Source: Dialister sp. CAG:486
GTDB lineage: Bacteria > Bacillota > Negativicutes > Veillonellales > Dialisteraceae
DNA length: 5,553 nt
Direction: 5' to 3'
Assembly: GCA_000434475.1 (NCBI GenBank)
Contig: FR879456.1
Coordinates: 1 to 5,553, forward strand
Positions 1 to 5,407 of the stretch are shown here, one piece after another. The stretch's first letter is position 1; each line of letters begins with the position of its first letter. Both the position numbers and the translations under genes were made by a program. The notes beneath the pieces are model-generated. The model ran no database searches and was not told the origin of the DNA. It worked only from the letters and a program-made list of their open reading frames with translations.

Positions 1-931
1 ATGCCGGGAAGTAGCCTTCGTCAGCACCTGCTTTGAATACATTGGCAATGGTGAACTGCCAGCCAAGGAGAGAACCGAAGCAGGAGAGAACCATGAGGCC
101 CATGATGACACGGCCGATGGTCGGTCCGAACATCGAAGCAAATACGAGACCGAACGGAGCGGAGCTGGAAGCCAGTTCTTCTGCCGGGACGATACCGAAA
201 ATGATGTTGGTAGAAACGATGTAGCAGGCTGCTGCGAGGAGTGTACCGCCGAGAACGGCTTTCGGTACGTTGGTTTCCGGGTTGTCGACAGCATCAGCAT
301 TCGCGCAGGCAGATTCCATGCCGAGGAATGCCCAGAGTGTCATCGTGATCGCATTGATAGCCGCTTCACCGAATCCCAGGTTATGAATATTCCAGTTTGC
401 AGAGTACAGGGATGGCGAGAACCAGAACCAGCCGACGATCGCCAGGCCGATACATGGGATGATGACGCCCCAGACGGTAACGGAAGAGACCTGACCGGTG
501 TATTTTGCGCCGCCAAAGTTCAGAACAGTAGCCAGCCAGAGTGTGAAGACCGTCGCCGCGCAGGTCATGACCGGATCAAGCGTCGTCCCGAGGAACCCCA
601 GCGCATACCCCACCGCTGAGATCGCGATCGCTGTATTCGCAAAGCTCAGAGACACACCGTAGGTATAGTTAGCAAGGAAGTTGCCGGCCTTGCCGAAGGA
701 GTATTCTGCGTAGCCGCCCATGCCGCCGCCTTTTTTACTGTACATGCCGCACTTGGCAAAGACGTAGGCCAAGGCCATGGAGCCTACCGCCGTGACAAGC
801 CAGAAAACGATAGAGAGTGCGCCCACCTGTGCCAGCTTCGACGGCAGCATGATGATGCCCGAGCCCATCATATTCACCGCAGTGAGGATGGTCAGCTGAA
901 GGACGCTCATTTTATTTGCACTTTTGCTCAT
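1..931 (-). CDS. potE: Putrescine-ornithine antiporter PotE (APC family), 3' end cut off by the window edge
   Basis: An inner-membrane amino acid/polyamine antiporter that exports putrescine in exchange for ornithine, supplying the decarboxylase encoded just upstream. The window holds 310 codons from ATG at 931; E. coli PotE has 439 residues, so about 130 C-terminal residues are missing. From memory of the E. coli protein, the match is close and collinear with a one-residue offset: the TM1 substrate loop VNMMGSGIIMLP (19-30), GGGMGGYAEYSFGK (68-81), ANYTYGVSL (87-95), and LWAFLGMESACAN (199-211). Residues reported as important in E. coli PotE are present as C61, E76, Y91, W200, E206, C209, C284 and W291. 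The fourth reported aromatic, near Y425, lies outside. The start is fixed by AAGGGG at 938-943, six bases upstream. It lies 89 bases after the decarboxylase stop, so co-transcription is likely. Related AdiC/CadB antiporters are possible but fit less well. Confidence 0.95.
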   Translation of the reverse strand, partial: MSKSANKMSVLQLTILTAVNMMGSGIIMLPSKLAQVGALSIVFWLVTAVGSMALAYVFAKCGMYSKKGGGMGGYAEYSFGKAGNFLANYTYGVSLSFANTAIAISAVGYALGFLGTTLDPVMTCAATVFTLWLATVLNFGGAKYTGQVSSVTVWGVIIPCIGLAIVGWFWFSPSLYSANWNIHNLGFGEAAINAITMTLWAFLGMESACANADAVDNPETNVPKAVLGGTLLAAACYIVSTNIIFGIVPAEELASSSAPFGLVFASMFGPTIGRVIMGLMVLSCFGSLLGWQFTIANVFKAGADEGYFPA

Positions 932-937
932 GATGAT

Positions 938-943
938 CCCCTT
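938..943 (-). promoter_or_regulatory. Ribosome binding site of potE
   Basis: AAGGGG on the minus strand, six bases before the ATG at 931. It gives potE its own translation start, independent of the decarboxylase, and sets the start to the sequence MSKSANKMS. Confidence 0.75.
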
Positions 944-974
944 ATGTATTTGTCTGTGTCTCATTGATGGCTGC

Positions 975-1018
975 GGGGAGCGATGCTTCCCGCTCCCCTT
1001 GCCGTCAACGAAGCGTTG
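975..1018 (-). other. Two stem-loops between the decarboxylase and potE
   Basis: Just after the decarboxylase stop, the minus-strand RNA can fold CAACG-CUU-CGUUG (1006-1018), then a 7-bp GC-rich stem GGGGAGC/GCUCCCC (992-998 with 975-981, 10-base loop). Neither is followed by a U-run, so a full intrinsic terminator is unlikely. A role in partial termination, RNA processing or 3'-end protection of the decarboxylase message is inference. Confidence 0.5.
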
Positions 1019-1020
1019 CT

Positions 1021-3195
1021 TTATTTTTCAAATTCTTTCTTCAGAACATAGCCGTAAGCATGTTTCAGCCCGTCTTCACCGGTCTGTACATAGACGCCCT
1101 GGATTTCAGGAGCGAAGCCCGGGAGCTGGTTGATGCCTTCGACAAGGTCTAAGAAGTAAGTGACTGCGGTCTTGGACCAACGTTCACCCGGATGTACGCA
1201 GAGAACGCCTGGCGGATATGGAAGAGCGCCTTCAAGAGCGATGCGGCCTTCCGCTTCGGTGAGGTCGACGAGGTCGCCGTGGCCTCTCATGTATTCGAAC
1301 TGTGCTTCCTGCGGATTCATCACATATTCAGGGAAGTAGTCAGCGAGGAAGAGCTGCTTCTGCAGGGTGGATACTTTGCGGTCTTTGTAGAAATCATGCA
1401 TTTCCTGGCACAGACGGCGGATGGTGTATCCTCTGTATTTTTCTTCGTATGCGTTGTAAATGGACGGGAGTACTTCAGCCATCGGAGCATCTTCGTCGAT
1501 GAGCTGTTCGAAGCGGATGAGCTTCGCTACGAGGTCATCCATCTTGGTCGCGCTTTCTGCCGGAGTCATCAGGAAGAGGATGTCGTTCAGGTCGCATTTT
1601 TCCGGAATGATGCCGTTTTCACGCAGGTAGTTTGCGAGAATGTTGCCCGGGATACCGAATTTTTCATAGCCGCCATTTTCTACGTCGATGCCTTCGGTCA
1701 CGAACTGCAGCTTCATCGGATCGATGAAGTACTGGCCCTTGCCGTAGCCATCGAAACCATGCCATTTAGCGCCCGGTTCGAATGCCCAGTAATCCATGTC
1801 ATTTGCCATCTGTTCGGTATTGCCCTCTTCCCACTTCTTGCCATGGACCATCGGCGGTACGAGCGGACGAATGTAGTGGCAGTTGCGGAGCACCTGTTTT
1901 CTGGTCTCGATCACAGTCTTTACAGCGTCGACCCAGAGCTTCTTGCCGCCTTCGCCTTCATGCATCTTCGCATTAACATCGAGTGCTGCGAAGAGCTGGT
2001 AGAGCGGAGAGGTGGATGCATACATCATGAATGCATTGTTCACGCGCTTATGCGGTACGTAGCGATCCTGACCCTTGATGTGGGAGTCTTTCTTGTGGAT
2101 CTGAGAGGTCATGGAGAAACCAGCCTGCTGTTTGTGGACGGACTGGCTGACGAATATGCCCGGATCTTCCGGTCCGAGGTCGAGCAGCAGCGGGCTGCAG
2201 TCCTTCATCATCGGGATGAACTGTTCGTAGCCGACCCAAGCGGAGTCGAAGAAGATGTAATCGCAGAGGTGACCGATCTTATCTACGACCTGACGGGCAT
2301 TGTAGATGCAGCCGTCGTAGGTGCCGAGCTGGATGACGGCGAGACGGATCGGGCGCTTTGCCTGTGCTTTCACCGGATCTTTTTCAGCGACGAGCTTTCT
2401 GATGTAGTCTTCGTCGAAGCAGTGTTCCGGGATGCCGCCGATGGAGCCGAACGCATTTCTTGCGGTTTCCAGATAGACCGGGGTCGCGCCTGCCAGAACC
2501 AGTGCGCCATGGTCGATGGATTTATGGTTGTTTCTATCGAAGAGAACGATATCGCCCGGTGTCAGGACTGCATTCAGAACCACCTTGTTCGAAGTGGAGG
2601 TGCCGTTCAGTACGAAGTAGGTCTTGTCTGCATTGTATACGCGGGCTGCGTGTTTCTGTGCTGCCAGTGCCGGACCTTCATGGATCAGAAGGTCACCCAT
2701 CGCTACGTCAGCGTTGCAGAGGTCAGCGCGGAAGGTATTCTCGCCGAAGAATTCATAGAATGCACGGCCTGCCGGATGCTTGCGGAAGAAAGCACCGCCC
2801 TGGTGGCCTGGGCAGTCGAACTGGGAGTAACCATTTTCGACATATTTCTTGAGGTCACGGAAGAATGGCGGCAGCACATCTTCTTCATAGTGAGCCGCAG
2901 CGCTCTCGATCTGGCGAGCGTAGAAATCATGGTCGGTCTCATTGAGATCCATGACGCGGTATACCTTGGAAAGCAGTGCGTCTTCTTTCAGGCCTTCGCC
3001 GGTCTTGATCATCAGCACCGGGATCTTGAAAGCGGCAATCATTTCCTTTCGAAGGACATCTTTGTCCTGATCCGTGATAACGACAGCAGCCACATCTGTG
3101 AAATCAGTGCGGGCGAAGTCAGCCTGCTCGCGGCCGGTGATAGCCCCGAAGATTTCCAGAGCTTTGTCAGTATAAGCGATCTTTAACTTTTTCAT
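1021..3195 (-). CDS. speF: Ornithine decarboxylase, PLP-dependent, bacterial fold-type I (SpeC/SpeF family)
   Basis: Cytoplasmic enzyme that decarboxylates L-ornithine to putrescine, consuming a proton. The protein has 724 residues; family members have about 711-732. Layout: N-terminal wing domain (~1-105), PLP-binding Orn/Lys/Arg decarboxylase core (~110-570), and C-terminal domain (~590-715). Visible motifs are FDCPGHQGGAFF (126-137), the phosphate-binding GTSTSNK (198-204), FDRNNHKS with H224 over the ring, FDSAW with D317 for the pyridine nitrogen, and SVHKQQAGFS with the Schiff-base lysine K355. Near-identical blocks such as GTYDG, NARQVVDKIGHLCDY and EGALPYPPGVLCV separate it from lysine and arginine decarboxylases. 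The N-terminal stretch TDFTDVAAVVIT and the ending YGYVLK resemble E. coli SpeC, whereas the following potE is the SpeF arrangement; I use speF for context. The start at 3195 is chosen over 3210 because GGAGGA (3203-3208) sits seven bases before it and overlaps the upstream ATG. Confidence 0.96.
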   Translation of the reverse strand: MKKLKIAYTDKALEIFGAITGREQADFARTDFTDVAAVVITDQDKDVLRKEMIAAFKIPVLMIKTGEGLKEDALLSKVYRVMDLNETDHDFYARQIESAAAHYEEDVLPPFFRDLKKYVENGYSQFDCPGHQGGAFFRKHPAGRAFYEFFGENTFRADLCNADVAMGDLLIHEGPALAAQKHAARVYNADKTYFVLNGTSTSNKVVLNAVLTPGDIVLFDRNNHKSIDHGALVLAGATPVYLETARNAFGSIGGIPEHCFDEDYIRKLVAEKDPVKAQAKRPIRLAVIQLGTYDGCIYNARQVVDKIGHLCDYIFFDSAWVGYEQFIPMMKDCSPLLLDLGPEDPGIFVSQSVHKQQAGFSMTSQIHKKDSHIKGQDRYVPHKRVNNAFMMYASTSPLYQLFAALDVNAKMHEGEGGKKLWVDAVKTVIETRKQVLRNCHYIRPLVPPMVHGKKWEEGNTEQMANDMDYWAFEPGAKWHGFDGYGKGQYFIDPMKLQFVTEGIDVENGGYEKFGIPGNILANYLRENGIIPEKCDLNDILFLMTPAESATKMDDLVAKLIRFEQLIDEDAPMAEVLPSIYNAYEEKYRGYTIRRLCQEMHDFYKDRKVSTLQKQLFLADYFPEYVMNPQEAQFEYMRGHGDLVDLTEAEGRIALEGALPYPPGVLCVHPGERWSKTAVTYFLDLVEGINQLPGFAPEIQGVYVQTGEDGLKHAYGYVLKKEFEK

Positions 3196-3202
3196 GAGTA
3201 AA

Positions 3203-3208
3203 TCCTCC
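3203..3208 (-). promoter_or_regulatory. Ribosome binding site deciding the decarboxylase start
   Basis: GGAGGA on the minus strand, seven bases before the ATG at 3195. The next in-frame ATG upstream (3210) overlaps this site and has no comparable site of its own, so MKKLKIAY is the likely N-terminus. Family members also begin close to this point. Confidence 0.85.
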
Positions 3209-3363
3209 ATTTTTTTATCACTCTATGTCTCGAACTGTGCACGTTGTCCGGATGATTGCTTCATCTGTATACATCTTACTTGAAATTCTCTATTTCTTCC
3301 AATACTGAAACAGGCCGAACCGAAGAGAATTCACATTCCTATCACAAAAGGCATGGTGATGGG

Positions 3364-3399
3364 AGTATATCCCCTATATCATAACAAATTTGATATAGG
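3364..3399 (-). promoter_or_regulatory. Candidate promoter/operator region of the decarboxylase operon
   Basis: A perfect 9-bp dyad, CCTATATCA/TGATATAGG (3373-3381 and 3391-3399, nine-base spacer), lies about 180 bases upstream of the decarboxylase. Two -10-like boxes face the operon on the minus strand: TATGAT inside the dyad (3378-3383) and TATACT just past it (3364-3369). No good -35 hexamer is seen for either. A regulator binding at a promoter is one reading; an RNA hairpin is another. The regulator is unknown. Confidence 0.35.
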
Positions 3400-3424
3400 C
3401 TGAAGTGGCTGGTGACTAGAAATT

Positions 3425-3515
3425 AGACTAAGAGGCTTAGAGACTTTAGACTTGGGGACTTGCAGACATCAGATACCAGAAGTCTGATGCCTGATGTCTC
3501 CCAGTCTCTTAGTCT
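3425..3515. repeat. Repetitive imperfect palindrome in the decarboxylase upstream region
   Basis: The outer arms AGACTAAGAG (3425-3434) and CTCTTAGTCT (3506-3515) are perfect 10-bp complements. The inner arms AGACATCAG (3464-3472) and CTGATGTCT (3491-3499) are perfect 9-bp complements. An alternative inner stem, CATCAGA/TCTGATG (3468-3474 with 3483-3489), is also possible. The tract is built from short related words (TTAGAC, TTAGAGAC, GTCTC) at roughly 7-8-base spacing. It looks like a copy of an intergenic palindromic repeat. No TA or other flanking duplication is obvious, and no protein is encoded. Confidence 0.6.
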
Positions 3516-3560
3516 CCTTCATCAGAAGTACAAACAGCCATGCAAAGGCATTGCTGCTCC

Positions 3561-3584
3561 TTTTATAACAGACTTGTTATAAAA
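3561..3584. promoter_or_regulatory. Perfect 10-bp inverted repeat, possible operator
   Basis: TTTTATAACA (3561-3570) and TGTTATAAAA (3575-3584) are exact complements around the four bases GACT. The AT-rich dyad of 24 bases is typical of a dimeric repressor site, but I cannot match it to a named regulator consensus. It directly adjoins the terminator hairpin at 3590-3625. Confidence 0.45.
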
Positions 3585-3625
3585 AGTAAAAAGCCGCCGG
3601 AAACGTTTTCGTTTCCGGCGGCTTT
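3578..3625 (-). terminator. Strong intrinsic terminator, U-tract on the minus strand
   Basis: AAAGCCGCCGGAAACG (3590-3605) pairs perfectly with 3610-3625 over 16 bp, with a four-base TTTT loop. On the minus strand the stem is followed by TTTTTACTTTTTATAAC, a good U-tract. On the plus strand only three T follow. It would stop minus-strand transcription before the decarboxylase leader. No minus-strand gene is visible on its right, so what it ends is unclear. Confidence 0.75.
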
Positions 3626-3830
3626 GACGGTATCATTCCATGAGATAGGTCCTGTTTGCCGTAAAGCGGACATACTCCCAGAAGTGATCAATGAGGACTA
3701 TCCGTCCCTATTAAAACCGATATTGGCCCGTATTTTAGAGGGCATTGGCAGTGTGGGAACATCCCCTACGGCGTCATCCTTCCCCGCGATCAGGTACAAG
3801 ACATGACTGTTCGTCCCTTTGCCTATGCGC
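3626..3830. other. Unassigned intergenic stretch
   Basis: About 200 bases with no recognisable gene, RNA family or riboswitch motif. A plus-strand open frame (3540-3806, 88 codons) crosses it, but its first third runs through the dyad and the terminator hairpin and it has no ribosome binding site. Small local pairings exist (GCCC/GGGC around 3727-3744, GTCC/GGAC around 3650-3672). On the minus strand it lies just before the terminator, so an unknown minus-strand RNA is possible. Confidence 0.3.
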
Positions 3831-3831
3831 G

Positions 3832-3837
3832 TATAAT
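3832..3837 (+). promoter_or_regulatory. Candidate -10 box of the small Cys-rich gene
   Basis: An exact TATAAT lies 36 bases before the ATG at 3874. The hexamers 16-17 bases upstream (TTCGTC or GTTCGT) are poor -35 matches. The same AT-rich bases read TTATAC on the other strand, so divergent transcription is conceivable. Confidence 0.5.
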
Positions 3838-3873
3838 AAATATATCCATTGGTTGAAAGAAAGGATGATCCTT

Positions 3874-4221
3874 ATGACAGAAGAAATCAGAAACACACTC
3901 ACCGAAGCAGTAAAGAACCTCATCGCCGCTCCCTCTGCTTGCCCGGAAGCAAAGGCCGCTTGTAAAAAGTGGCTCGCTGCAGCCGGCACCGCTGACGAAG
4001 AAGCAGCCACGGCTATTCTGAAAAAGGAAGCCGAAGCAGACATCATGCCGATCGATGGACTGATCGGCTTTGCCGGTTCTGACGCCGGCAAAGCACTCTT
4101 CGGGGAGGAAAGAGCCGCTGCCCTCCTCGCTCATGCGAAGGACATCAAGGAAAAGGGCGCTCGCTTCTGCGACTGCCCGGCCTGCAGCGCCTGCGCCGAG
4201 ATCATAGGTACATTGAAATAA
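3874..4221 (+). CDS. Small Cys-rich protein of the family commonly mislabelled 'heat-shock protein Hsp90'
   Basis: A 115-residue soluble, mostly helical, Ala-rich protein of unknown function. The first ~55 residues are charged and helical (EEIRNTLTEAVKNLIAAPSAC). A middle block, DIMPIDGLIGFAGSDAGKALFG (56-77), follows. The end is a cysteine cluster, FCDCPACSAC (98-107), with C99, C101, C104 and C107; C23 and C30 are further cysteines. The cluster suggests metal or iron-sulfur binding or a redox role, which is inference. From memory, similar short proteins in clostridia and Negativicutes carry the label Hsp90, yet no ATPase or other Hsp90 domain is present. The start at 3874 has AAAGGA (3860-3865) eight bases upstream. 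The in-frame ATG at 3865 overlaps that site, and the reading frame further upstream (from 3745) covers the promoter. No signal peptide or membrane segment is seen. It appears to be transcribed alone. Confidence 0.85.
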   Translation: MTEEIRNTLTEAVKNLIAAPSACPEAKAACKKWLAAAGTADEEAATAILKKEAEADIMPIDGLIGFAGSDAGKALFGEERAAALLAHAKDIKEKGARFCDCPACSACAEIIGTLK

Positions 4222-4238
4222 TGGATCAGTAAAAAGAA

Positions 4239-4303
4239 AAACCAAGTGCGCTCTCTATCCATTGCCTTTCGTAAGGAAATGCTGCTTTCTTCGCATTTGG
4301 TTT
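4239..4303 (+). repeat. 65-base hairpin in the 3' region of the Cys-rich gene
   Basis: AAACCAAGTGCG (4239-4250) pairs with CGCATTTGGTTT (4292-4303), 12 bp with one G-U pair. Inside the loop, CCTT-TCGT-AAGG (4265-4276) makes a second small hairpin. No U-run follows, so it is not a simple terminator. It begins 17 bases after the stop and ends just before the TA-flanked element. Confidence 0.55.
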
Positions 4304-4309
4304 CCCTTA

Positions 4310-4471
4310 AGGAAACGCTGATTAAATCGCAGAATCGGATTTCATATGGATTTTTGTACATAGTGTCGTCGACATTCTCCTTAAATAGTTCGCTATTCGC
4401 GCCCTCTGTCTCCTCGCTCTGTATAAAAATCCAAGAATGAAATCCGATAACGATTGAATCAGTGTTTCCTT
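4310..4471. mobile_element. Candidate MITE, ~51-bp terminal inverted repeats flanked by TA
   Basis: The left arm (4310-4360) begins AGGAAACGCTGATT. The right arm (4420-4471) ends AATCAGTGTTTCCT and is its near-complete complement, with only a few substitutions and one or two small gaps. The arms share ATCGGATTT and GGATTTTTGTACA/GGATTTTTATACA. The 59-base centre carries a small AATAG-TTCG-CTATT hairpin (4384-4397) and no coding capacity. TA dinucleotides sit at both outer edges (4308-4309 and 4472-4473), as expected for the duplicated TA target of IS630/Tc1-mariner elements. No transposase is present, so it would depend on one elsewhere. A native RNA hairpin is the alternative. Confidence 0.65.
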
Positions 4472-4475
4472 AGTA

Positions 4476-4515
4476 AAAAACTGTGGGCTTTCATTCGCAG
4501 GCCCGCAGTTTTTTA
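4476..4515 (+). terminator. Intrinsic terminator, probably of the Cys-rich gene
   Basis: AAAAAACTGTGGGC (4476-4489) pairs with GCCCGCAGTTTTTT (4502-4515): 14 bp with one U-G pair, 12-base loop, and a U-tract on the plus strand. The A-run on the left makes it potentially bidirectional. It lies about 255 bases after the stop of the Cys-rich gene, with the inverted-repeat element between them, and it insulates the downstream permease. Confidence 0.8.
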
Positions 4516-4536
4516 TTTCCCATCCTCCTCAGATAT

Positions 4537-4545
4537 GCTATGATA
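4537..4545 (+). promoter_or_regulatory. Candidate extended -10 promoter of the permease gene
   Basis: TGCTATGAT matches the extended -10 pattern TGnTATAAT with one mismatch. The -35 region 17 bases upstream is only TTTCCC, which is tolerable when TGn is present. The predicted start of transcription would be near 4552, giving a leader of about 65 bases. Confidence 0.45.
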
Positions 4546-4556
4546 AGGAAATCGGC

Positions 4557-4572
4557 TGTTTTCAGAAAACAG
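4557..4572. promoter_or_regulatory. Short palindrome after the permease promoter, possible operator
   Basis: CTGTTT (4557-4562) and AAACAG (4567-4572) are exact complements around CAGA. Its position, just past the predicted transcription start, would suit a repressor site. The evidence is only symmetry and location. Confidence 0.25.
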
Positions 4573-4618
4573 AATCCACCAAAGCAGTCTCTCATCATCA
4601 GTCACTAAGGAGCTACCC

Positions 4619-5380
4619 ATGGAAACATTTCTTCAATATGCTGTCATCTGCCCGCTGGTCATGCTTGCGGGCTTCGTCGATGCCATCGCCGGAGGCGGCG
4701 GGCTGATCTCCCTGCCGGGCTACCTGCTCTCCGGGCTTCCCGTCCATAATGCCATTGCGACAAATAAGATGAGCTCGACGATGGGAACAGTGCTTGCGAC
4801 ATTCAAATTTGCCAAAAGCGGCTTCATCCCGTGGAAGCTCTCGCTCTCCTGCGTGGTCTGCGCCTTCGCCGGTTCCTCGCTGGGCGCGAATCTTGCTCTC
4901 CTGATGGATGCGAAGATCTTTATGATCTTCATGCTGATCGTTCTCCCTGCGACAGGGCTCTACCTCACGCGAGGCAATGTACTGGTCACAGAGAAATCGC
5001 CGTACACGTATAAGAAAACGGTCATCCTCAGCATGGTGACTGCCCTCTTCCTCGGCGTGTATGATGGCTTCTACGGCCCCGGCACCGGCACCTTCCTGCT
5101 GCTGCTTCTGACGGGCATCGCGCATCTTCCGCTGAAAGAGGCGAACGGCGTGACGAAGGTCATCAATTCGACGACGAATATCGCTGCGCTCTGCATCTTC
5201 CTCCTACATGGCAAGGTACTCTTCCCCTTGGGCATCATCGCCGGCCTCTTCGGGATGGCAGGCAACTATCTGGGTGCGCTCTACTTTGAAAAGGGCGGCG
5301 CGCGCAATGTGAAGCCGATCATTCTTCTGGTCCTTTCGATCTTCTTCTGCAAGATCGTGTATGAAATGTATATCAAGTAA
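4619..5380 (+). CDS. TauE/SafE (TSUP) family sulfite exporter-like membrane permease, YfcA type
   Basis: An integral cytoplasmic-membrane protein of 253 residues, consistent with the family (about 250-270) and with seven or eight hydrophobic segments. The family's two-fold repeat is clear. The first half has GFVDAIAGGGGLISLP (18-33) followed by NAIATNKMSS (44-53). The second half has GVYDGFYGPGTGTFL (146-160) followed by NGVTKVINSTTNIAAL (176-191). Characterised relatives move sulfite, sulfoacetate or other organosulfur anions; the substrate here cannot be told from sequence. AAGGAG at 4607-4612, six bases upstream, fixes the start. The gene has its own candidate promoter and a terminator overlapping its stop codon, with another terminator upstream, so it is probably transcribed alone. 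No sulfur-metabolism gene lies nearby to suggest a substrate. Confidence 0.92.
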   Translation: METFLQYAVICPLVMLAGFVDAIAGGGGLISLPGYLLSGLPVHNAIATNKMSSTMGTVLATFKFAKSGFIPWKLSLSCVVCAFAGSSLGANLALLMDAKIFMIFMLIVLPATGLYLTRGNVLVTEKSPYTYKKTVILSMVTALFLGVYDGFYGPGTGTFLLLLLTGIAHLPLKEANGVTKVINSTTNIAALCIFLLHGKVLFPLGIIAGLFGMAGNYLGALYFEKGGARNVKPIILLVLSIFFCKIVYEMYIK

Positions 5381-5407
5381 AAAAGCAGCCGAAGGGCTGC
5401 TTTTTTT
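5379..5407 (+). terminator. Intrinsic terminator overlapping the permease stop codon
   Basis: AAAAAAGCAGCC (5379-5390) pairs perfectly with GGCTGCTTTTTT (5395-5406) around a GAAG loop and ends in seven T. The first two A belong to the TAA stop. The A-run on the left also allows it to act on minus-strand transcripts. Confidence 0.9.

Noticed and set aside
1192..3186. Plus-strand open reading frame of 664 codons antisense to the decarboxylase
   Set aside because: It lies wholly opposite a well-conserved gene with catalytic motifs in place, has no ribosome binding site or recognisable domain, and is explained by codon choice on the coding strand (few codons whose complement is a stop).
3196..3210. 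Five-codon longer start of the decarboxylase at 3210
   Set aside because: That ATG overlaps the GGAGGA site which is correctly spaced for 3195, and the extra residues MEDLL are not part of the family's usual N-terminus.
3540..3806. 88-codon plus-strand open frame
   Set aside because: It starts inside palindromic sequence, runs through the terminator hairpin, has no ribosome binding site and gives no recognisable protein. The part after 3626 remains unexplained, but I cannot support a gene.
3745..3873. 43-residue N-terminal extension of the Cys-rich protein
   Set aside because: The frame is open, but it covers the TATAAT box and the ribosome binding site. The composition (Arg, His, Pro, Cys) differs sharply from the Ala/Glu-rich protein, and relatives begin at the MTEE-like start.
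4613..5125. 170-codon minus-strand frame antisense to the permease
   Set aside because: It is a shadow of the TauE/SafE gene: low-complexity, highly charged translation with no ribosome binding site.
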